Assembly (NCBI RefSeq): GCF_001625695.1
Contig: NZ_AUXY01000053.1
Span: 1 to 64,000 of the forward strand
Source of the DNA: Pseudoalteromonas luteoviolacea H33-S
Lineage (GTDB): Bacteria > Pseudomonadota > Gammaproteobacteria > Enterobacterales > Alteromonadaceae
Direction of reading: 5' to 3'
DNA length: 64,000 nt
Below, piece by piece: positions 49,764-56,920 of the stretch (within the stretch, counting starts at the first letter, position 1; every line of letters starts with the position of its first letter). The notes beneath the pieces were generated by a model. The model saw nothing but the letters and a program-made list of their open reading frames with translations, was not told the DNA's origin and made no database searches. The translations under genes were made by a program, and so were the position numbers.

Positions 49764-49848
49764 CTCGCAAAACCTTCTTTGTGCCAGAGGTGGGACCGGA
49801 AGGGTTGTGTCCGAGAGAGTTTTGGTAATAATCCTCTGCCTACCAATC
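49761..49848 (-). pseudogene. Vestigial fourth SUMF1 lipoprotein fragment
   Basis: The minus strand reads DW-stop-AEDYYQNSLGHNPSG followed by PTSGTKKVLRG, matching the intact copies at 35-38 kb (DWWAEDYYQNSPEHNP and MRGGMF region), with a stop in place of the second Trp. Only about 29 codons survive. One end meets the GGACAG-type repeat directly. This shows that the SUMF1 family was once wider in this genome. Confidence 0.8.
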
Positions 49849-50035
49849 TGAGATGTAATTAATTTCTAAAATTATCCTCTAAGAAAAAGAGTTGTATATT
49901 TTTTGAATAAAAAGACAAGGAAAATATGTGAGGGTGCTACTTGTTTTTGTTTGAAGCTTACTGGCACTTTGTTAAGGTATAGATATAAGTGATTGTTAAT
50001 TACTGTCTTACGAAATAAAAAATAAGGAATAATAA

Positions 50036-50779
50036 ATGAAAATAAGTAAGGTTAAGCTATTCAACATTATATCACTCATTATGTTAGGTTTTTCATTATC
50101 TTTTCAAATTAATGCTAGCAATGTATATGAGGGGGTGGTTAACAACCCAGAGAGACTAAAAAGTGACTTCGCTTACGATGAGAAGCGAAAACCAATAGAT
50201 ATTCTTCCTTTTACTCAAATAAAAGCTGGCGATAAAGTCCTTGAACTTGGTGCTGGGGGCGGATATACAACTGAGCTATTGTCATTTTTAGTGGGTAAGT
50301 CAGGTAAAGTCTACGCACACTTTCTATACAAAAAAGAACGACTTGAAAACAATAGACTCCCAAATGTTATTTCTCTTAGAGAGCATTCTTTAAATGAACA
50401 TGGAAAGGTGCTTACTGAGAACAAAATCCAATCCGATAAATTAGATGCAATTATCATTTTTTTTGTATTGCATGATATGTATCTGAATAACGAAATGAGT
50501 GATGAGCTATTAACTAATTTAAAAGCAGCATTAAAGCCTGGTGGTAGTGTGATTATATTAGATAACGCTGCCAAACCTGATTCAGGGCTGGCTAATATAG
50601 GTGATCTTCATCGGATTGGAGAGAATTTCGTTAAAGCTGAAATGGAAAAAGCGGGTTTTGTGTTTGATGGTGAAACCAAAGTATTAAGAAATAAGCAAGA
50701 TGATCACACTAAGCCTTGGGGACATTTTGAAGGTTTACAAGACCGATTTGCTTACCGATTTAAAAAGCGAAAAATGTAG
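50036..50779 (+). CDS. Exported class I SAM-dependent methyltransferase-like protein
   Basis: 247 aa. An N-terminal signal peptide (about 1-28, ending INAS) precedes a Rossmann methyltransferase domain with motif I VLELGAGGGYTTELLS, an acidic strand region and ALKPGGSVIILDNA (post-motif). It resembles the predicted periplasmic methyltransferase group (COG4798-like). An exported SAM enzyme is odd, as SAM is cytoplasmic; the fold may serve another purpose. AAGGAATAATAA precedes the ATG. It is flanked by 30-nt direct repeats and lies in a zone of broken genes, so it may have arrived by transfer. Confidence 0.78.
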   Translation: MKISKVKLFNIISLIMLGFSLSFQINASNVYEGVVNNPERLKSDFAYDEKRKPIDILPFTQIKAGDKVLELGAGGGYTTELLSFLVGKSGKVYAHFLYKKERLENNRLPNVISLREHSLNEHGKVLTENKIQSDKLDAIIIFFVLHDMYLNNEMSDELLTNLKAALKPGGSVIILDNAAKPDSGLANIGDLHRIGENFVKAEMEKAGFVFDGETKVLRNKQDDHTKPWGHFEGLQDRFAYRFKKRKM

Positions 50780-50800
50780 TCACAGGTAATAACATTGGAT

Positions 50801-50830
50801 AATAACATTGGACAGTCACAAATTTTCTTC
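50801..50830 (+). repeat. 30-nt direct repeat, right copy
   Basis: Identical to 49734-49763. It is preceded by two variant tandem units (about 50786-50809). Just to the right, a related GGACAGACA terminus at 50912 opens the transposase element. Confidence 0.95.
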
Positions 50831-50990
50831 TTTTGGTATACCGTTACAAATGATAACTTTTTGATTGTTAGACCGGTGACGCACAGGGAGGGCAATTTTG
50901 GGGGCAATTTTGGACAGACATAAATTTATTGCTTTAATCATGTTGTTTGACTACTGTTTAAATATCCAGTTAAAGTTGAATTGAATAGAT

Positions 50991-51986
50991 ATGACAAGAG
51001 CAAGGAAAGCACTGATTGACTTGTCGTCAACGTCTTATTATCACTTAATAGCACGGTGTGTACGCCGTGCTTTTTTGTGTGGAGAAGATGAATACACAGG
51101 TAAAAACTTTGACCATAGGCGTACATGGCTGGTAGAGCGGATAAAGCTGTTAAGTAGCGTATTTGCCATTGAAATAACGGCTTATGCCATTATGAGTAAT
51201 CACTATCATTTGGTTGTTAAAGTGAATAGAAAGCAAGCAATTTGTTGGTCAGATAATGAGGTGATAGCTAGGTGGTACAAGTTATACAAAGGTAGTCCAG
51301 TCATTGATAGACAAATAAACGGTGATGCTCTTAGTGAGGCGGAGCTGCTGCTCGTGTCTGAGTTAGTTGAAAAGTGGCGAGCAAGGCTGTATGACATTAG
51401 CTGGTTTATGAAAAACCTCAATGAATACATTGCAAAAGAAGCAAATAAAGAAGACAACTGTACAGGTAAATACTGGGAAGGAAGGTACAAATCACAAGCC
51501 TTGCTAGATGAAACTGCGTTGCTCAGCTGCATGGCTTATGTAGATTTAAACCCAATTCGAGCGAACGTGACAAACAAGCTAGAGGAGAGTGACTTTACAT
51601 CGATTAAAGAGCGTATAAAGCATCTCCAATACAGCAAAGAAAGTGCAAAAAAATCAAATCAAAATAACAAAACTGGCTACCAAGCGAAGCAACCGAAATC
51701 ACTACAACAGTTTGGCAAAACAGAGCACGAACACACATTACCTTTCACATTGATGGACTACCTTGAACTAGTTGACTGGACGGGCCGTCATGTTCACCCT
51801 AAAAAGAAGGGGTATATACCAAAGAGCATGCCCAGTATTCTGGTATCACTGAAAATTGAAGAAGCGGCTTGGTTGGATAGAGTACAAAATTTTGGAAATC
51901 ACTATGGCAACTTTGCAGGTTCGCGAACTGTATTAAGGGCGCATGCAGCTAAAAATGATGTGAATTGGTATAAGGGGGTTGGCTAG
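50991..51986 (+). CDS. REP-associated-type Y1 (HUH) transposase
   Basis: 331 aa. N-terminal TRARKALIDLSSTSYYHLIARCVRRAFLCG is typical of the IS200-like/RAYT transposase family of marine gammaproteobacteria. The HUH metal motif is NHYHLVV, and the helix with the likely nucleophile Tyr reads AYVDLNPIRANV. These enzymes act on single-stranded DNA and are linked with repeated palindromic or terminal sequences in intergenic DNA. A terminator-like hairpin lies within its first codons (51050-51076). The gene appears intact, so it could act on the GGACAG-type ends nearby. Confidence 0.88.
   Translation: MTRARKALIDLSSTSYYHLIARCVRRAFLCGEDEYTGKNFDHRRTWLVERIKLLSSVFAIEITAYAIMSNHYHLVVKVNRKQAICWSDNEVIARWYKLYKGSPVIDRQINGDALSEAELLLVSELVEKWRARLYDISWFMKNLNEYIAKEANKEDNCTGKYWEGRYKSQALLDETALLSCMAYVDLNPIRANVTNKLEESDFTSIKERIKHLQYSKESAKKSNQNNKTGYQAKQPKSLQQFGKTEHEHTLPFTLMDYLELVDWTGRHVHPKKKGYIPKSMPSILVSLKIEEAAWLDRVQNFGNHYGNFAGSRTVLRAHAAKNDVNWYKGVG
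51050..51076 (+). terminator. Terminator-like hairpin inside transposase 5' coding region
   Basis: AGCACGG and CCGTGCT (51050-51056 / 51065-51071) with an 8-nt loop and T run follow the start codon by about 60 nt. It could cut transcription early when translation lags. Confidence 0.5.
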
Positions 51987-52481
51987 TAAATAGTGGTCTT
52001 AGCCTTATTGCTTACCTAGATTTTCCTCACTTTATAAAATGAAAATATTCCTAAATGAAACTTATGTATTCCACATAGTGAGTTTTTGATGATTTTTTTG
52101 TAATACAGGTTTCACTTTTAAATACATTGTATTGATTATCTTATTTTTTAAAAGTGTCTGTCCGTTTTTATTAATAAATGGAAAAGGTGTTGAAGTGTAT
52201 AATCCAAACGATACTTAGCAAGTTCTCCATTAATTTTTTTGATAAAAACAAATTCCCCACCTAATCAAAGTCAATCACTAGGGACGATAAAAGATATCAG
52301 ACAATCGTTTTTCTGTTAAAAGTGCCATGTGAGTATGTTGTGTTTTTTCGCTTATCTATTTATTTTGGTTTGTCACTGTTCTCTGACAAAAGATGGCTTT
52401 GGTAATTCTAGTTAACTGAACAATTGATGCTAAGCAAATGAATAAGCCCCTAATCAAAGGGGCTTATAAAGTCATCACCTA
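51987..52481. other. 495-bp intergenic region with transposon right end
   Basis: It contains the inverted terminus at 52155-52163, then AT-rich DNA. The hairpin at 52442-52467 lies at the right side. No gene seen. Confidence 0.5.
52442..52467 (-). terminator. Hairpin terminator of the CBM2/YceI/DUF1552 operon
   Basis: ATAAGCCCCT and AGGGGCTTAT (52442-52451 / 52458-52467) form a 10-bp perfect stem shortly after the last stop of the operon. The U tract on the minus strand is short. Confidence 0.65.
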
Positions 52482-53708
52482 TTAAACAATAATCCCAGGG
52501 ATCTCCTTGCCAAATCCAAGGTCAACACCGCACGCTTTAGCAGCTGTATGCAGCACATCATGTTGGTTGTAACCTGACCCCATATTACTGACTACGCCTC
52601 GGTTTATACGTGCACCACCGCCAGCAATAAGGTACGAGCATGGGTTGGCAGAATGTTTATCTGCGTGTCCCATATCTGATGTTTCTAATACGACGGTGCT
52701 ATCCAGTATGCCTGCTGATTTTAGCTTTTGGATTAAGTACGCGCTTAGACTACCTAAGTGGCTGCGCATCTCAGTGTAGTACGGATAGTTCGGCTGGCCG
52801 TTGCTCCCGCCATGAATCGCATTGTGATAGTGGCCTTGGAAATTTAATTCAGGAATACGGAATTCTGCCTGATGGTTACCAAATGCCAATGATACCGAGC
52901 TTGTCAAGTTACATTGCAGGGCAGCTACGGCAATATCTGCTTGCAAACGAGCTTGTTGGCTGAAGGTATCAAAGGTTAAAGGAAACTCAGTGTTATCCGG
53001 TGCGATGCCACAAGATACACCGCCGTATAGATCATCTAAACGGCGCTGAGTATCTGAAATCGCATCGAGGTGGTCATTCATCCTTTGTATTTCATAACCG
53101 GCCAATCGGTTTTTAATCGCATTGGCTGCTGACATATGCGCATTCATGATAGGCGTTTTACTGTTGCTGCCTTGTGCACTGCCAAACACCATTTTGAATA
53201 CGGTGAACGGGTTTTCTTGGAACGGCAAGTGGTTGCGATTGTCCTTGGTTAATTGTCCTTGACCATTACTGTGCACACCCAAGTTAAGATAACGAAACGG
53301 CAAGTTAGGCCCAAGTGCATTACCCATTGTCACGTCATAGCTATCGCTGCCCCAGTTTTGTGCCAGTAAAATTGGCATACGGCCGTGTCCTGCGTTGGAA
53401 TGTGACATGTTGACCATAAAGTTACATTCTGTTTTGACCGGTTCATAGCCTGCGGACATCACGCCCAACTGCATATTTTCACCGCTACCTGTTGGGTTCC
53501 AAAGAGATGATATGGACCCGCCAGGTATATAAATGGAAACGGTTTTATTTGGCAGCCCTGCGGTTTGCGCATCTGCATCTCTGGCAAACAACAGGCCCGA
53601 TACTAATGGCGAAGTGCGGATCAGGGCGGTAGAAATCCCCGATGCCATAAACACTTTTAGTAGTCTGCGGCGCGACATCATCATGTTATTTAAATGTTCG
53701 TCTTTCAT
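52482..53708 (-). CDS. DUF1552 protein, Tat-exported
   Basis: 408 aa from ATG 53708 with AAGG upstream; the GTG at 53738 overlaps the preceding stop and is less likely. The N-terminus has a twin-arginine signal (MSRRRLLKVFMASG), so the protein is exported folded. The DUF1552 domain covers the rest, with conserved blocks NMSHSNAGHGRM and ILDSTVVLETSDMGHADKHS; the fold is of the alkaline-phosphatase/sulfatase-like type without proven activity. DUF1552 genes almost always sit next to DUF1592-group genes, as here (29 nt apart), so the two proteins probably work together. Third gene of the operon. Confidence 0.85.
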   Translation of the reverse strand: MKDEHLNNMMMSRRRLLKVFMASGISTALIRTSPLVSGLLFARDADAQTAGLPNKTVSIYIPGGSISSLWNPTGSGENMQLGVMSAGYEPVKTECNFMVNMSHSNAGHGRMPILLAQNWGSDSYDVTMGNALGPNLPFRYLNLGVHSNGQGQLTKDNRNHLPFQENPFTVFKMVFGSAQGSNSKTPIMNAHMSAANAIKNRLAGYEIQRMNDHLDAISDTQRRLDDLYGGVSCGIAPDNTEFPLTFDTFSQQARLQADIAVAALQCNLTSSVSLAFGNHQAEFRIPELNFQGHYHNAIHGGSNGQPNYPYYTEMRSHLGSLSAYLIQKLKSAGILDSTVVLETSDMGHADKHSANPCSYLIAGGGARINRGVVSNMGSGYNQHDVLHTAAKACGVDLGFGKEIPGIIV

Positions 53709-53737
53709 TTTATTAACCTTCTGTATTGTGACCCGCA

Positions 53738-56700
53738 CTATTCATTTCTGGACCAAGCTTTGCGATAACGGACAGATTTCAATGAACCAAACTTCTCCAA
53801 CATGGCTCTTGGGCTGTTTTGCATCATGGCATCTGTGAGCGTGTCTATTTCGCACATGTAACCGACTTTTTCTGTTTCGGATAGGCGTCTGTCTTCGTCG
53901 CTAGTAGGGTCGAGTGAGTCGTGACCTACGCCCATGACGTAGCGGAACATTTGCTGTGGTAAGCAACTTTGGGCTGATGACAGATCTGCTATCACGGTAC
54001 CTAGTTGTTTAGCACCATTAAATGGGATGGACTCACTGACTTCTGCGTATTTCTCGGGGGCGAATAGGGTACCGGATGCATCTATGGTATTACCATTGTT
54101 GTCTGCACTTCTGATTTTGCCCACGGCATCAAAGTCTTCCATGCCGAATCCCATTGGGTTGATATACTTTTCGTGACAAGCAGAGCAAGGCTGACCTTCT
54201 GTTAAGCTGTGATACTTAAGCTTGTTAGTGGTGGATGGGTCTTGCAACATATCAGAGAGTTCTGCCAGTCTTTGTTCTCTGGCTTCAAAGGTACCTGCTG
54301 GTGGATCGGGTTGATCTTGGCACAGCATACGGCGGCGCACGCGTACTGAGCGCAAAATAGGGTGGGACTCGGCAACCTCAGCCCAGCGCGCCATAAATGC
54401 CCCATTGGCTAAGATTCCACCGCGTTCAGTTGCATCGACTTTTTGTAACTCTTCGCCAGTGACACCTGCAATATTGTAGTGCTCTGCAAGTAACTGATTA
54501 ACGAAGGTGAAGTTTGCAGTATAAAGCGAGCTGAACTTCTCATCAGGTTGGGTCATGATGTACGAGAAGGTCTCGTTCATTTCTGCTTTCATGGCTGGGA
54601 CCAATTGTGCAAAACCCGGGTAGACGGTTTGATCTTTGGTTGCCACTTCTAAATTACCTGTGCCAAGCCAACTGCCCACAAAGTCACCAAGCACAGACTT
54701 AGCGCTGTCAGCTAGACGGCTAGCGTGGGCAATGATGTTGGCTTCATCACGAAGCTCATCACGTTCAGCTGCTTGCCAGAGTTGTTGGTCAGGTGTGGAG
54801 CCCGTGAATGTGTATGACAAGAAAGTCGCCATTTCCCATGACGTCAACTCGAAGGCATCTGCATCAAGTTCTGAGTTATCAGGATTAGGTTCGCCTAATT
54901 CGTGGCGATAAATAAATTGCGGTGAAGACAGTAATCCTTCTAAGGCGAGTTTCATACCAGCTTCAATATCTCCACTGTGGAAAAAGCCCGTTGCTATCAA
55001 TTTGTAGTTTTGTGCTTCATCTTGCGTTAATGGGCGACGGAAGATTTGCGGTGCAAGTTCATCCACTAAGCGATTTGCACAGTCTTCATTAACCGCATCG
55101 CAGTTTAGCGCTGGTGAAAAGTTATTCTCAGCGGCCCATTGTGAAAGCTCTTCAGCTACTAACAGGTAATTGCTGTAGTTAGAAGGTTGCACGCTAGCAT
55201 GGGTATTGTTGATGAAAAAGCCAATTTGAGAGTCTGGGGATAAGCCATCAGATACCTCAAAATTAACACCAAGCAAGTCTTCGACCGTATTTTGGTACTC
55301 AGTTTGGGTTAAAATCTTCAGCTGTCTTGCCCCATATGCCACGGGGGCAACACCGACATCACAGGTCAAAGGTGCAGGCCAAAGAGTTTGCAGATACGCC
55401 GCGATATCTGTCGCACATTGCTCATCACACGCACTTGGTGTGCCATAAGGCATGGTAGTGACTATGGTATCAATCATCGTTTGTATATCTCGTTCAGTAT
55501 CAAGCGCTGGGAATGATCCTAAACCACCTGCTTCTGAGCCGTGACAACCTGCACATCCCGTTTGATATAGTTGCATACCTCGGGCGACAGGATCTGTTTG
55601 TGTGACAACGATACGCTCAATATTACTTGGTTCTGAAGGTACTGAATTGTTGAGTGCAATGACCTTGTAATCGAACTCGCCTGATTCAGGTAGCCCTGAT
55701 TCATAAAAACTTGAGTTTGATGCCAGCTCAGCAGCCGTTTGCCAACGTCCATCCAAGCTTTTGAAGCGCACCAGATAATTGGTTTCGTAATTGCTGTTAT
55801 CACGCCAATTTAATTGTGCTTTGGCATCGATGGACAGCACACTTGCACTGAGCTCTGTGGGAGCCGCTGGCTTTTCTGCCATAGCAACTGGCTCAAAGCT
55901 GTCTTGCTCAGCAGTCAAATAAGTCAGGTTGAAATAGACAGGTACAGATTCACCAATACTTGATAGATTGGCAACAACACGCAAAGCTTCTATGCCATAG
56001 TCCATTTCAAAGCTTTTGCTATCTATGATCATGGGTGAAACCGTGCTGACATTGACTTTACCTGAAGCAAGTTTGACAACCAACACATCAAGCGTCATCT
56101 GATGGTTGATGCCATGTAAGCTCATTTCACCAGTCACATTTTGAATAGCGGGCTGGCCAATTTCTAAATTACTTAACAATGCAGTGTCGATTTGAGCACT
56201 GAAGTAAGCGACGGGCAGTAAATCTGTCTCAAAGAGTAAGTCTAAAATTCGACTGTTTCTAATATCCACACCAGTCGAAATAGTACTTAGATCAACGGCC
56301 AGTTTTACGTTACCATCGGCGTCGATACTACCAGATAGAGCGGGGGCTTCATTGTTTTGTGTAACAAACTGATTTAACTCTGCAACGTGTTCTTTTTTTA
56401 CTGACACATAACTCAGTAAAGACGCGGTGCTATCAAGTTGCCATAAACCCGTTTCAGTTACATCATCCGGTGGCGTAGTGGGCTCTGAATTTGTGCAAAT
56501 ATCACCACTTAAGGTCATGGTGACATCACCAGTTAAGCCGTTTTTATTGGCAACAAAGCCTAAACCAAATGACTGATTGGCGTGTATGGTATGGCTTTGT
56601 GACGAAATGGTACAGCCTGTATCATGGCAGTTGAAATCACCATTCCAGCTGTTTTGCAGCGAAATACCTTGATCCCATGTAAGTTCGATGGACCAATTAT

Positions 56701-56908
56701 TGAGATCCTGATCTGACGGGTTATCAATGACAATCTCTGTTTTAAAGCCGTTGTTCCAATTGTCTGGAATGGTGAAGGAACACTGTGCCGCTTGAACAAA
56801 AGAAGCACTGGTTAGTAGGCTTAAACAGGCAGCGAACTTGGCGATTTTAGGCGTATGAGACCAAGTATCAGTCAAGGTAAAAAAGCGTGTTAATGTATTG
56901 CGTTTCAT
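53738..56908 (-). CDS. CBM2-YceI-FnIII-cytochrome c-DUF1592 group multidomain protein
   Basis: 1056 aa. Signal about 1-40; CBM2 about 41-140 (QCSFTIPDNWNNGF, WSIELTWD) for cellulose or chitin; YceI-type lipocalin about 150-335, a fold that binds isoprenoid quinones in known cases; FnIII about 345-435; c-type haem site Cys452-xx-Cys455-His456 (GCAGCH); then the DUF1587/1592/1588/1585 block about 520-1050 with a second CxxCH at Cys908 (CSACHEKYINPMGFG). It thus joins polysaccharide binding, quinone-type binding and haem in one secreted chain, pointing to electron transfer at a polysaccharide surface. It starts 12 nt after the previous gene. GGAGGGAAAG precedes the ATG. Confidence 0.88.
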   Translation of the reverse strand: MKRNTLTRFFTLTDTWSHTPKIAKFAACLSLLTSASFVQAAQCSFTIPDNWNNGFKTEIVIDNPSDQDLNNWSIELTWDQGISLQNSWNGDFNCHDTGCTISSQSHTIHANQSFGLGFVANKNGLTGDVTMTLSGDICTNSEPTTPPDDVTETGLWQLDSTASLLSYVSVKKEHVAELNQFVTQNNEAPALSGSIDADGNVKLAVDLSTISTGVDIRNSRILDLLFETDLLPVAYFSAQIDTALLSNLEIGQPAIQNVTGEMSLHGINHQMTLDVLVVKLASGKVNVSTVSPMIIDSKSFEMDYGIEALRVVANLSSIGESVPVYFNLTYLTAEQDSFEPVAMAEKPAAPTELSASVLSIDAKAQLNWRDNSNYETNYLVRFKSLDGRWQTAAELASNSSFYESGLPESGEFDYKVIALNNSVPSEPSNIERIVVTQTDPVARGMQLYQTGCAGCHGSEAGGLGSFPALDTERDIQTMIDTIVTTMPYGTPSACDEQCATDIAAYLQTLWPAPLTCDVGVAPVAYGARQLKILTQTEYQNTVEDLLGVNFEVSDGLSPDSQIGFFINNTHASVQPSNYSNYLLVAEELSQWAAENNFSPALNCDAVNEDCANRLVDELAPQIFRRPLTQDEAQNYKLIATGFFHSGDIEAGMKLALEGLLSSPQFIYRHELGEPNPDNSELDADAFELTSWEMATFLSYTFTGSTPDQQLWQAAERDELRDEANIIAHASRLADSAKSVLGDFVGSWLGTGNLEVATKDQTVYPGFAQLVPAMKAEMNETFSYIMTQPDEKFSSLYTANFTFVNQLLAEHYNIAGVTGEELQKVDATERGGILANGAFMARWAEVAESHPILRSVRVRRRMLCQDQPDPPAGTFEAREQRLAELSDMLQDPSTTNKLKYHSLTEGQPCSACHEKYINPMGFGMEDFDAVGKIRSADNNGNTIDASGTLFAPEKYAEVSESIPFNGAKQLGTVIADLSSAQSCLPQQMFRYVMGVGHDSLDPTSDEDRRLSETEKVGYMCEIDTLTDAMMQNSPRAMLEKFGSLKSVRYRKAWSRNE

Positions 56909-56920
56909 CTTCTTTCCCTC

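Larger units (their letters stand above)
50912..52163 (+). mobile_element. Putative transposon with Y1 transposase
   Basis: The 9-bp sequence GGACAGACA (50912-50920) recurs inverted at 52155-52163, enclosing one transposase gene, about 1.25 kb in all. The left end is preceded by two copies of a GGCAATTTTGG-type unit. The related sequence GGACAGTCAC occurs twice nearby (49743, 50810). The exact ends are inferred from these repeats. Confidence 0.55.

Noticed and set aside
49607..49846. Minus-strand open frame of 79 codons with an 11-residue repeat (LFQCYSN type)
   Set aside because: The peptide repeat is a by-product of the 11-bp tandem array (three units give 11 codons). The rest is an out-of-frame reading of the dead SUMF1 fragment.
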